Source of the DNA: Chionoecetes opilio
Lineage: Eukaryota; Arthropoda; Malacostraca; Decapoda; Majidae
Direction of reading: 5' to 3'
DNA length: 64,000 bases
NCBI GenBank assembly: GCA_016584305.1
Contig: JACEEZ010018920.1
Location: 26,253-90,252, forward strand
Part shown: positions 42,599 through 52,675 of the stretch, in pieces
How positions within the stretch are numbered: the stretch's first letter is position 1
Layout: each line of letters starts with the position of its first letter
The notes under the pieces: model-generated
Seen by the model: the letters and a program-made list of their open reading frames with translations, nothing else
Told to the model about the DNA's origin: nothing
The model's database searches: none
Program-made: the position numbers and the translations under genes

Positions 42599-44864
42599 TC
42601 ATTCTGCACACCTCCACTTCCACCTTACGTGCCACACCGTCTTTCCTCTGTCGTTCACATATTGATACTTCCATATGTGTCTCCCGTACTCAACCCAACC
42701 TTGCTCCAGCAAGTACGAGAGCTCTACCTTAATCTCAGCGCCGACATCCATCTGTGGCGCCACACACAAGGCCACTCGATCCGCTGGTGGCTGTAGCTCT
42801 CTGGGGAAATACTCATTTAACATATACACACAAAAGGCCACCGCCTCAAAATACCTCGCCACCATTTCTACCATGGTTAAGAGATAACAAACTGTGGACG
42901 CCCTCGAGGGGGTCCCATCAAATCTCCTAACACTCTCAAATGGCTCATCAAAAGGTGCAGTGGGGACGAGGGGCGCACCGTTAGCACTGGTGTTAAGTTT
43001 TCCCACTAACTTACATCTCAACTCGTGTTCTTTTCCCTTTACCCCAACCCAATCATGATCCCCATTACAAACTTCCCTTATCTGGGTCAACTCAGGGTCA
43101 CGGTGTTGAGCGTCGATCGGGGCTTGCCGGCTATTTATGGCTACCTGAACCTCTGAGGGTTCAATTACATCCTCGAAGAACTCTTCGAGACCAAGACTTT
43201 TCTCTACCACATCAGGAACTTCCTCTGCCGAGACCTCTCTGTCTCTCTCATGGCGCGCCCGCGAGGCGTCCATAGCACTGGTCACCTCACACACAGGAAA
43301 AAGTTCAGGCTCCTCTCGCTCAAGCTTACTCACCTCACTGGGTGCGACCATGCTGGGATGTTCAGACAGGGCAGGCGGGCTCATTTTCCCGCCGGCCAAA
43401 TCGTTCCCCAGCACGAAATCCACACCAGTCACAGGGAGCTGATCAACCAGCCCTACTAACACGGGCCCATTAACTAGCCCACAGCTCAACTTCACTTCAG
43501 CGAGCGGCACTGACTCAAATCCCCACAGTGACCTTATGGCTACTCTCTTACCCGTTTCCTCCACGGGGACAAGACTTGCAAGCATAAGGGATTGCAACGC
43601 CCCTGAATCCCTTAAAATGGTAAGTTCTGCTTCCCCCCCCTGGGAGCTCACAGAACCTTGGGACAAAAACGCTTGGTACGTGCCAAGAGTTGGGTCCTTC
43701 TCAGCGCCCTCAAGAACAGAGCCTTCTGATAGCACAGCGCCCTTCACGACACTCTCAACGCGCGTGTCTTCACTGAGGGTGGAAATCAAATTAACCGGCC
43801 TAACCGGAACATTAATGCCTTGAGCAACACTCGTCCCCTTTACCGTTACAATATCACATGCTGGCTCCTGGTTCGCTACACACACAGGTTTACTGGCAGC
43901 CATATCTTTCGCCTTTTTCCAGCAATTCTGCGCGAGGTGTCCCGTGTAGCCACAATAGTGGCACTCCACACGTGATCTGAAAGGCACGTAAGGTACGGCC
44001 CGGCTATTAACTCTGCCATAAGTGGGAGGGACATCTCTCGCAGGTACAACTCTCTCGACATGCGGACGTTCCTCCTTCCTCCCCCTTGTAAAGAGAGAGG
44101 GCGTCTCCAACGGGCCTCGATGAAACAAAGTAAAATTTTCCGCCATCACCGCGGCATCCTCCACACGTTTAACATCTTTCTCATGAAGATACCTCGAGGC
44201 CTCCTGCGAAACGCTCTCTCTGAATTTTTCAAGTAAAATTAGTTCACTTAACTGATCAAAGTCTGACACCTTCTCTGCTCTTAACCGCTGATGAAAACTA
44301 TCTTTCAAAACTCTGGCAAATTCTACAGGAGTCTGGTTGGCTGATTTACGGAAAGCACGAAATCTCTGGCGATACACTTCGGGAACACATTCATAGGCCT
44401 GGAGAATTGCACTTTTTAACAATTCATATTCATTAGCCTGCCCTTCAGAAAGGGCGGCATACACACTCTGTGCCTTCCCTTTCAATGCACTTTGCAAAAG
44501 GATTGGCCAATATTTCTTTGGCCAGGACATGCCATTAGCTACCTTTTCAAATGATCGGAAATATACTTCCAGATCGTCCTCTGAGAACAAGGGGACCATT
44601 CGCAGATAGCGAGTAACATCAAACCTTTCTACCGCGTCACAAGCGGCGGCCCCTGATAAGCTCTGCTGCGCCTGGGCGCCCAGACGCCTCTACTTTAGCC
44701 TGTTCAAGCTGAACCTTGGCGATCTCTAATTGAAGCTGCAACTCAATTACACGTGGCTCAGGTGAAGCGGGGCGACTTCCCTCACCGTCAGGGTACAAGT
44801 TGGGCATGATTCCTACTTCACAATATACTCCTAAATACTGCCCAATAAGCCTCAGCTCATGCAC
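42599..44864 (-). CDS. gag-protease polyprotein, RT deleted
   Basis: The main open frame is 666 codons (42,599-44,599). Upstream, a start at 44,864 (MHELRLIGQYLGVYCEVGIM, then a coiled-coil-like ELQLQLEIAKVQLEQAKVE) joins it through one indel near 44,685. Residues about 1-160 of the main frame are a capsid/SCAN-like gag region. C213-C226 is a zinc knuckle, CHYCGYTGHLAQNC. Residues 330-334, LRDSGA, are the aspartic protease active site, and LGNDLAGG at 397-404 is its flap-side partner motif. RT and RNase H are absent: the frame passes directly to LVPTAPFDEPFESV (544-557), which resembles the integrase core start, and then to an unrecognised C-terminus. Gag packages RNA and protease matures it, so movement would need pol supplied by another element. 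Confidence 0.85.
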
Positions 44865-44965
44865 ACTGCGAGCTTCTAGCTCTCGCGCTCCGGGCCTACG
44901 TGCATTATTACACTCAGAAACAAAAATAAAGGGAGAGTAAGATCTGGCAACGCCTTTACACGAGG

Positions 44966-44984
44966 TATCCTGGCAAGGTCGCCA
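44966..44984 (-). promoter_or_regulatory. Candidate primer-binding site
   Basis: On the element strand, seven bases after the 5' LTR, TGGCGACCTTGCCAGGAT begins with the TGG required to pair with the CCA of a tRNA 3' end. The tRNA species was not determined. Confidence 0.6.
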
Positions 44985-44991
44985 ATTAATA

Positions 44992-45812
44992 TGTCACGGT
45001 CGGTGACACGAGGTCGCCACCCCAGGCCATGCCCCAGGGACACGTGGGTCTAATTAAGTTAATTCAGGATATTTAAAACAAGATCATCATATGAAATCCT
45101 TATATAATTAACACGCTTAACTCCAATTCCTTGGTACAACAGATAAACACGTGAATGCACGGTCACAGAAGATTCGCAGATAGGGATACCACGCGCAACG
45201 CTGCCCAAATCTCACTCACTCTCACTTTCCGTCTCTCTTTAACTTCCAGCCTCAACACACAAAAACACCTTAAGAGCACTTCTACTGAGCGTCTATACCA
45301 TCACAAAAAGAGTACTCCACTGAGTCTCTATACCATCACAAAAAGAGTACTCCACTGAGTCTCTATACATAACACAACGCTTCTACTGAACGTTAATCAT
45401 AATCACAAACACAACGCTTCTACTGAACGTTATCTTAGTCACACATCATACTTCCCTCCTACTCTCACTTTCCGTAAATACAGCCCACCCGACATCCGTG
45501 AACTAATAATGATTAAAAACACTTCACAAGATACTCACAATACCCTCATATCAAGGGTTAGAAAGGAGGACTCACAAGCCTCCCACGTGATACCCACGCC
45601 GTCACAGCGGCTCCTCACACAACACTATACGAGTGGAATGATTGGAGTGGAGGGCGAAGCGAGGTCACGAACTCTTTTATATGGGTGACCTATCTAGCTG
45701 CGGGTGGCAACCCTCTCGTCACCCATGCTTCCTCCAAAGGGGCGGAGCTACGCTCTGCCCCAGCCATCTTGACCTCTCAATACATACGCGGGAAATATGA
45801 ATTTTCGTCACA
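44992..45812 (-). repeat. 5' LTR with 35-bp internal duplication
   Basis: 821 bp. The unit CCATCACAAAAAGAGTACTC with its following CACTGAGTCTCTATA is present twice here (45,298-45,367) and once in the 3' LTR. Confidence 0.93.
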
Positions 45813-46420
45813 GTAGACCCAGGAAGGTTCCTGCAAGGTTCAAGTACAGCCACTACTTGTCTGAAACTGAAGATGACCTTCGCTCATTGTGGAAGAATTC
45901 TACAGAGTCAGAGTGTATTACCCATTCATTGATACCCTTGATCAAGAAATCCGACGTAGGTTCAAAGGAGAAGATGGAGACAGGACAAATGATAATATCA
46001 AATCGCTACACAGTCTCATGTGCCAAAGAACTGGAAAGAAGATAAAGATAATGCAAGACCTAATGAGGTTCCTGATCTAACATATCTGTGAGAATTTTAT
46101 GATTTCAAAGGAGATGTAGATAAACTGTTGACAACATTTACGAGTTTTTATCATCCTTCTCACTGGCCAGAAATTTTTTGAAGTCGGTACTTAACTGCTT
46201 CAGGACGAATGATATCCATCATGTCTTCCTCTGTTATATGCAATGATCAAGATTTATGCGACCATACCAGTGACAACTGCAACAGTCGAGATCTTTTTCA
46301 GAACTGAATTTAATCAAGAACAAGTTACACAGCCTATGCGGGAAGGAATGGCTTCTGATCTACTCCTGCTCAGTAATGAAAAAAAACATCGCCATTGAGC
46401 ATGATGAGGTTTTGAAAATT
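45813..46420 (+). pseudogene. hAT transposase, segment 3 (dimerisation domain)
   Basis: Resumes RPRKVPARFKYSHYLSETED, then EEFYRVRVYYPFIDTLDQEI in another frame. FYDFKGDVDKLL-like and FYHPSHWPE follow, and the C-terminal hATC dimerisation motif is readable as MIKIYATIPVTTATVE with a frameshift before it. The end is near 46,420 (EKKHRH region). Confidence 0.8.
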
Positions 46421-46517
46421 TTCCAGAGAAGATTTTCTATCAGAAGATTGCTGTTGTAAACACATAGATATGATTGTCAAGCATTGTAGACACACCACAT
46501 TTGGGTCAGAACAGCAA

Positions 46518-46580
46518 TACAGTAGACCCGCGACACAACAGACCCCAATACAATGAACTTCGTATAATTCAGACACATTC
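46518..46580 (+). mobile_element. Possible pogo/Tigger-like terminus
   Basis: TA followed by CAGTAGACCCGCGACACAAC. This form resembles pogo/Tigger terminal repeats (TA target, CAGTAGA start). The other end is not visible and the sequence runs into a CA microsatellite. Confidence 0.4.
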
Positions 46581-46587
46581 CAGTATC

Positions 46588-46597
46588 ACACACACAC

Positions 46598-46642
<45 letters not shown>

Positions 46643-46668
46643 ACACACACACACACACAAACAAACAA
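46588..46668. repeat. (CA)n microsatellite
   Basis: Almost pure CA with one CAGACA interruption, then CAAACAAACAAAC. Confidence 0.95.
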
Positions 46669-46696
46669 ACTAACAAAAACCTACACATACACGCAC

Positions 46697-46862
46697 ACTC
46701 ACTGAGGGGAGTCACCTTGTCGCGGTGGCGGGCCTTGAAGCCTGGTCTGCGGCCAGGGCTTCCATATTAGGGTAAAATACCCTGAACTAGGGTAATCAGA
46801 CCCCGTTTAGGGTAGCGGTTAGGGTAATGCATAATATAGGGTAATTTTAGGGTAATGCTTAT
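46697..46862. repeat. Dispersed repeat followed by AGGGTAA repeats
   Basis: GTCACCTTGTCGCGGTGGCG with GGGCCTTGAAGC (shared with 11,783-11,826) is followed by six spaced AGGGTAA motifs between 46,770 and 46,858. Confidence 0.6.
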
Positions 46863-47129
46863 GTTTTATTTCGTTTGTTGAGGGATGATCATAATTAAGT
46901 TCTTGAGCAGCATGATATGTGGGGATCATAAATGAAAGTATATTAGTCTGGTCTGTTAAGCTACGGTCACACTTGCCATTTTTACCCGTGGACTGGGCGG
47001 TTTTGCGTGGGCTGGGAGCAGAGCTACTTCTGGGCGCCCAGAGCAAGTGGTCACACTACTGTCTGGCCGCGGCGCCTCCCAGCCCAGTGCTAGGCAGATC
47101 TCAAATCAAAACAAACGCGACAACGGCGT

Positions 47130-47400
47130 CTCTTAATACCAAAATATACCGTAATACACCGAAATACATGACAATACACTAAAATAAGGTATCAAGAGAC
47201 ATAATACATACATTTTTTAAACGTGTTCAGGGTGTATTTCGGTGTATTTTGGTATATTTAGGTGTATTATCGGTATATTTTTTGTATTTCGGTATATTTC
47301 GGAATATTTAGGTGTATTATCGGTATTTTTCGGTGTATTTTGGTATATTTTGGTATGTGTTTAGGTGTATTTCGGTATATTTGGGTATTAAGAGATATCC
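47130..47400. repeat. GGTGTATTTCGGTATATT tandem/inverted repeat
   Basis: Short degenerate units of GGTRTATTTCGGTRTATTTT. The left edge (TCTCTTAATACCAAAATATA) and right edge (TATATTTGGGTATTAAGAGA) are inverted copies of each other, making an internal hairpin. Confidence 0.75.
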
Positions 47401-47611
47401 ACGCGACAACTCACGGCACACCTGAGTGTGCCGTGAGTAAACACCGCCGGGTTTATGGAACTGTCGCCGATGGGAATTATCGCCGAAACACCAATCTAGA
47501 ACTCTCGCCGACGTGGAAATGTTAACCTGACCTGGGCATTGGCACCTAACTTAACCTAACTGATCAAGCTAACGATAGTATTTCATCCCTGAATGCAGAA
47601 ACACGGGTAAA

Positions 47612-47790
47612 ACTTGATTAAATGATATTGGGTCCTGTAATATCAAGAATTGGAACACTTGACGACGGCGGCGAGAATTCCTATCGGCGGTGGGTACCTG
47701 GAACTGTCGCCGATCGGAACTCTCGCCGCCAGTGGCAAATCTTCCAATTCTTGGTATTACAGGACCCAATTTACACATTTAATCAGGCTT
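47612..47790. mobile_element. Small MITE-like hairpin nested in the left arm
   Basis: TGATTAAATGATATTGGGTC and GACCCAATTTACACATTTAATCA are its inverted ends, and the inside (GCGGCGAGAATTCC / GGAACTCTCGCCGCC) is also inverted. It is absent from the right arm of the big hairpin, so it entered later. Confidence 0.75.
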
Positions 47791-48054
47791 TGGTAATAAT
47801 GGACGAGGACTTCGCGGTCATTTTCAGAGACACTTGACAAATTTTTCCAGCCCCAAAATAGTGCTTTTTGTAATGGAGATAAAAAAAAATTCCGGAAAGC
47901 AATAGTTTTCATACAATAAAAAAAAATCTTCACCGAATTTTATGGTCGCCGTTTCCATTAAAAACACTGAATTTCTATAAAAAAAACACTAAAACTTTAC
48001 CAAGAAAAATTTGTCAGGGTCTCAGATAACCGGGAAGTGATTGAATAGAACATA

Positions 48055-48350
48055 CCAAACCTGACCTTAGCCTAACCTTATAGGTTTTAATGAAACTTAG
48101 CCTAACCTTAACCACTAGGTATACCTAACCTAACCCCTTAGGTTAAGGTTAGGTTAGGTTTTATTAAAACCTATAAGGTTAAGTTAGGTATACTTTGTGG
48201 TTAAGGTTAGGTTAGGTATACTTTGTGGTTAAGGTTAGGTTGGGTTTCGTTAAAACCTATAAGGTTAGGTTAGGTATACTTTGTGGTTAAGGTTAGGTTA
48301 GGTTTCATTAAAACCTATAAGGTTAGGTTAAGGTTAGGTTTGGTATGTTC
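48055..48350. repeat. Interstitial TTAGG-type repeats
   Basis: Repeated GGTTAGGTTAGGTATACTTT and AAAACCTATAAGGTTAGGTT strings. TTAGG is the arthropod telomeric unit. Here it is short, interrupted and embedded in a hairpin, so it is not a telomere. Confidence 0.75.
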
Positions 48351-49276
48351 TATCAATCACTTCCCTGTTATCTGAGACCCTGACACATTTTTCCCGGGCA
48401 AGTTTTAGTGCTTTTCTGATGGAGACTCAGTGTTTTTAATGGAAACGGCGACCATAAAATTCGGTGATTATTTTTTTTTTTGTATGAAAACTATTGGTTT
48501 CCGGAAAATAAAACTATCTCCATTCGAAAAAGCACCTATTTTGTGGCAGGAAAAATTTGTCGGTGTTACTGAAAATGACCGCGCAGTCCTCGTCCATTAT
48601 TACCTAGGTTTTACCTGTATTTCTGCATTCAGGGATGAAATGCCAGGAAAAGCTTGCTCATTTAGGTTAAGTAAGATGCCAATGTCCTGCTTAGGTCGGC
48701 GAGAATTCTCGGTTGGTTTTTCGGCAAAAACTCCCATCGATGAGTTTCATAAACCGCACCGCCTACGTCTGTCCCCTGCCCCTCACTACTGCTGGTGCCA
48801 CGCCTGTGATAGCATCATAGGACATCACCAGGGGTCATAGAGTTCCTCAGGGAATCTTCGCAATCCTTAATAACACAAAGAACGGGTTTTATTCATACGG
48901 CATTACGGCTTTGTTTATACTTGAAGCTCCAAGGTCAAGCGAGTGTGTAGCTTTGATTTAGTGATCATTGTATAGTCCCTCATCGTTGATCATCTCAGAA
49001 AAATGTAATTATCTAGGATTACTACGATGTATTATCCTTATTCTTGAATAAAGATACATAATTTTCTTAAATTAGCTTGCTGTCAATACTATAGACCCTC
49101 AATCCTCTCTGCTGCCCAGACATAGTGAGGCTGGGTCGCCCACGGATAAACGATTCGCTCCGTCCACCGCTGGGCGTCGATGCTGGGCAGTTTTTCAGCC
49201 ACTGGACGGCCATTGGACGCCCAGCCCACCTAAACCGCCCAGTCCACGGGTGAAAATGGCTAGTGTGACCGCCCCT

Positions 49277-49612
49277 TTAGGGAGATTTTAAGGCGGTATT
49301 GTGCAAATTTGTCTACAAGCATGAAATTTGGCACACTTGTAGCTTGTCACCTGCTGAATTCAAATCTGCCGGGAGCCAAAGCCAATTTTCAATAGGTTCG
49401 CCATATTCGACAATTCAAAATAGCCGCCACTCAGAAGCTGACTTTTCCGTTACTACCCAATTAAAAGACACATAATTACAATTAAAAGCACTTTTCTAGG
49501 GTTTTGAACCTCACTGATTCTAAATCTGATGCCTATTTGACAGTAACCTTGACAGGGATCGCCGAATTGGAAAATCCAATGTGGCCGCCGGTGAATATTA
49601 TAGAATTTGCAA
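49277..49612. repeat. Left TIR (inner part) of the XPG-like element
   Basis: Starts TTAGGGAGATTTTAAGG directly after the nested insertion and ends AAAATCCAATGTGGCCGCCG. It pairs with 52,676-53,001. Confidence 0.8.
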
Positions 49613-50026
49613 AAAGTCGGGCCTTTGGTTTTGAGTGCTTTAGGATATACTACTGATACGAGGATAGTAAAACACGGGAAACTGTTTAATAAAATTTAAA
49701 TTGAATAATGCAGCCTAAACGAGGTACAAAAGTTTTCCCTTTAGGACAAAAATGTTATGACTATTGCTACTATGCAGTTCGATACGCACACAACCCGCAG
49801 GGGGTATTTAAATATAAGTCCCCTAACTATATTGTTAATAGTCGGAAAATATAGTCATACACAATAGTGAGGAAATGTCCTCATATATGTCACAACTGCC
49901 TTCTTAACCTAGATTTTAGTTAGGTTTATGCTACTAAGGCAAACTTAGAAAATCAAAAAGGCAGTAAATAAATCAATCAATAAATGTATCAACCCTATCA
50001 CGTGCTGTGACTGGGGTCACACTGAT
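49613..50026. other. Element 3' region, non-coding
   Basis: Between the left TIR and the coding frame. AT-rich, no recognised motif. Confidence 0.5.
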
Positions 50027-51118
50027 TCATAAATCCTCATTTTCCCCACATCCACCTTCGCTTTGCAAAAAACCTGTGCAAAAACGCCACTCTGCAGAGT
50101 TCCCTGTGCATGACTTCGCACAGCCAAAACTGCAAAAGGGTGGAACAGCCTTGCTGCTGTCCCCCAAAGGTTGTCCAGAAGGGCAACCACCCACCATGCT
50201 GTCCTTGTGCCCCCCCCAGGCATGGAAATCAGGGATGTCCCTGGGGGACAGACCTGCCTGACTCCAGAAGAAGCTGGCCTGCACCCTTGCTCTGCGGATG
50301 TGTTGATACAGAGCAGCGTGTTGGTGGTAAGGCTCTATGTTTTTCTTCCCCCTTGTGAAAAGTCGAAGCCTAGCCTCATTGACTCTTTCCAGACCACAGC
50401 CCTTGCTGTACATGACTACAACAAAGCGCTCTAGAGTACACATGTGCTGGGACTGTGGGCTGAGCTCTTGGGGTTCACTGGTGAGGGCAACAAGGGTGTC
50501 CGTCAGTCCTGGTGTGCTCTGCCAGGCTGACCAGGCTGACTTCTTGCCACATCCCAGGAAGTGTGACACAGTGTCACAGCCTGTGACCGCGTGGAATAGT
50601 GGCAGTGCGAGGCACCGTGATGGCCCCAGCTGGGCAGAGAGAGTGTGGATAGGAATGTCACGCATCTTCTTCCTCTTGGCATGCTTTGGAGTTTGACCAA
50701 GTTTCATCATAGAAGGTGTGGCTGCTTTGTCAGGGAACAGAGGTAGAACCCCTATCACTGCCTTAGGCTTCACACAGTCGTCACTCATGAGTCGGGAGTT
50801 GTAGCCTGACCATGTGATAACTTCACCTTCAGGCAATGTGTCCTGTTTCAGCACTGTGGACACATGTGCCATCCAGGACTCATCCTTGACTTTGGCTCCA
50901 TGTAGCAGATTATGAGATGGCCGAGAATTGAGATCTGGAGTACATGGTACATGCAAAGCATTGCTTTGGAATTCAGTTGGCTGAACCACCGAGTATGATT
51001 CAGGAAGTTGTGGTACATAAGTGTCTGTAGGATCCAGCTGGATAGAGGGTCGCTGTACTCCTTTGTTGTCCCAAGACAGGTGGTTTGTCACGCTGATTGT
51101 TGTCCCATGGCAACTCAA
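50027..51118 (-). CDS. XPG/FEN1-like family protein, internally shortened
   Basis: An intact frame of 363 codons. Residues 81-140 (SWMAHVSTVLKQDTLPEGEV, VLPLFPDKAATPSMMKL) resemble the N-terminal half of a large uncharacterised protein family seen in many invertebrate genomes. Residues 153-196 (DIPIHTLSAQLG, ALPLFHAVTGCDTVSHFLG, GKKSAW) resemble its C-terminal half. There the GCD..G.GKK.A pattern recalls the helix-hairpin region of FEN1/XPG nucleases. LERFVVVMY, VNEARLRLF, HQHAALYQHIRRARVQASFF and a Cys-rich tail (FGCAKSCTGN) follow. The middle part with the acidic DTDV-type core is missing, so two halves seem fused by deletion. Family and nuclease analogy are from general knowledge; no activity is claimed. 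Upstream to 51,290 weaker related sequence continues in another frame. Confidence 0.6.
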   Translation of the reverse strand: MSCHGTTISVTNHLSWDNKGVQRPSIQLDPTDTYVPQLPESYSVVQPTEFQSNALHVPCTPDLNSRPSHNLLHGAKVKDESWMAHVSTVLKQDTLPEGEVITWSGYNSRLMSDDCVKPKAVIGVLPLFPDKAATPSMMKLGQTPKHAKRKKMRDIPIHTLSAQLGPSRCLALPLFHAVTGCDTVSHFLGCGKKSAWSAWQSTPGLTDTLVALTSEPQELSPQSQHMCTLERFVVVMYSKGCGLERVNEARLRLFTRGKKNIEPYHQHAALYQHIRRARVQASFFWSQAGLSPRDIPDFHAWGGHKDSMVGGCPSGQPLGDSSKAVPPFCSFGCAKSCTGNSAEWRFCTGFLQSEGGCGENEDL

Positions 51119-51290
51119 TCCGGGAGAAGTTACCTTGGTTGTTGCTATCCAATTGGCCTACATCAAAGGTCACGAAGACCCCACTAACGGATTGTTGTGG
51201 GCAGCACAAACTCCATCCTGGGACAACCTTTTTGACCAGCTGCTCGTGCATGGATCGCCTGATCCAAGACACACGGACTGCTTAAGATCA

Positions 51291-52675
51291 CAGAACCCCA
51301 AAGGCATTGGAATTATTGATCGATTTCTGTCTGCGTACCCTCACCATGCAGTGAGGGCCCCTGGTACAAGGGAAAAGGGGTCTCATGTCTTTGTTGTGAC
51401 GGCTGTTGCGTGACTTTGTGGCCATGATGTGACTACTGCAGGTATTATAAATAATTGCTGAGCAATGGCGCTGCAACCTTGCCCCCCGCCTTGTATCTGC
51501 GCTGCAACTCCTCATTGCTGAGTTCACGCAAAGATTGGGGGCCCTGGAGCAAGTATGTTGAGGAAGCTTCTCAGCTGTCCCGGGTAGGGAGATGTCGGGA
51601 ATCAGAGCAAAAGAACCCAGGAAATGTTTTTGCCTCCTCGAGACAGATTTCCTAAGTATTACTGCTGCTCGCTCAACAACAAAGCATCATCGGACCTATT
51701 GGACTTATGGGCTTCAGCTAGTAGATCTCCAACCTTCTGGTTCGCTAGCGATATAGAATTCCTTGCCCTGGGAGAAACTCGTCCCACTCAGGAAGCAGCT
51801 TCAGAAGATATCTGAACCGTTTGTGGCATGTGGTCTTACCTGGTATCAGAGACAGGTAACTCTTGTTCCTACACAAGTTGTTCTATATAACTGTCGCCCA
51901 AGCAGACAGTTTGAAGACTGAGTCAGAGTCCTCAGACTAAAGCAACAATTTGCGCAATGGACAACTGAATTGAAGTGAGGGGCAGGAGGACCTGCAGATG
52001 CTCTGCGATCCTCAGCACGAGCTGCGTCTCTAGGTGCAAGTAACACTGTAGATGGTAGTAGTGAGTGTCACCAGCGTGGGCATCAGCTCTGCCTGGGCAA
52101 TCAGTTTGCCCAGAAGAGAAATGTTTGGTGTCTGAGCCCAGGTCTTTAAGTTTGTGTCTACATTATATGTTTCAACGTTACGTAGATTTTTTGCGTCCTG
52201 TCCCTCAAATATTATGCAACAAGGAGGAAACTTTCTGAGAGAGCAGAAGACACTGCCAAAACGGACGGTAGTTTCTTAAGTGAGATTGGTGAACTAGAAA
52301 GCTCTTTTCAGTGACTTCTCAGGCGAGAGTTACTGCAGTAGGTTCTGCAAATTTGTGATATTTTGCATTGTGTCTCTGAAGCGTCTAGCAATGCCTGGCC
52401 CTCACCAAGCTGAGACAATGACACTTTCAACAAGAAGCCATGACACGATGGCTTTAAAAACCATTCAGATCTTCTAATTGAAGCAAAGGTCCTCTTCCTT
52501 TGGCGTCTGCAACCGTTCTTCTTTCTTCTGGCAGGACCAGAAGTTCCAGTTGATGGCATCCATCCTTCCAGTACAGCTAGGCCTTCCCACAGCAGAACGA
52601 CAGGCACCTGAAATAAAGAAAAAAATATTAAAGCTTTTTAAAAAAGTAGGACTAAAAGTGTCAAAAGTGTCAAAA
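51291..52675. other. Element 5' region, no readable gene
   Basis: Probably decayed 5' part of the same element, since it lies between the coding frame and the right TIR. No motif could be read with confidence. Confidence 0.4.

Larger units (their letters stand above)
41625..45812 (-). mobile_element. LTR retrotransposon (Gypsy-like, non-autonomous)
   Basis: 4,188 bp on the minus strand with LTRs bounded TGTGACG..CGTGACA, a 4-bp target duplication GTAG, a purine-rich tract next to the 3' LTR and a TGGCGACC primer-site candidate next to the 5' LTR. It encodes gag and protease but no reverse transcriptase. LTRs differ at only about eight substitutions plus two indels, so the insertion is recent. 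Confidence 0.92.
39024..46420 (+). mobile_element. hAT DNA transposon (ZMYM1-like transposase), interrupted
   Basis: Plus-strand transposase pieces lie at 39,024-39,943, 40,454-41,624 and 45,813-46,420, in correct order. An RTE fragment and an LTR retrotransposon are inserted between them. Terminal inverted repeats and the 8-bp target duplication expected of hAT elements were not located. Confidence 0.82.
47445..48760. repeat. 1.3-kb long hairpin with TTAGG loop
   Basis: Left arm from GGGTTTATGGAACTGTCGCC and right arm ending ATGAGTTTCATAAACCGC run inward as inverted copies. Landmarks are TTTCATCCCTGAATGCAGAA / TTCTGCATTCAGGGATGAAA and ATGGTCGCCGTTTCCATTAA / TTAATGGAAACGGCGACCAT. The loop at about 48,055-48,350 is made of TTAGGTTAGG and CCTAACCTTA motifs. 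No coding content. Confidence 0.88.
46959..49276. mobile_element. 2.3-kb hairpin-rich insertion, Harbinger-like by target site
   Basis: Left end AGCTACGGTCACACTTGCCA and right end (reverse complement) AGGGGCGGTCACACTAGCCA. Both arms go on with CCCGTGGACTGGGCGGTTT and GTGGGCTGGG. Flanked by TTA at 46,956-46,958 and 49,277-49,279. A 3-bp TTA/TAA target suggests PIF/Harbinger, but no transposase is present, so the class is inference. The inside consists of three successive palindromic units. Confidence 0.75.

Noticed and set aside
42675..43823. Plus-strand open frames opposite gag
   Set aside because: They overlap the intact minus-strand gag-protease frame and have no motif, so they are shadows.
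48055..48350. Chromosome end or telomere
   Set aside because: TTAGG motifs are short, interrupted, lie in both orientations within a hairpin and are flanked by ordinary sequence on both sides.
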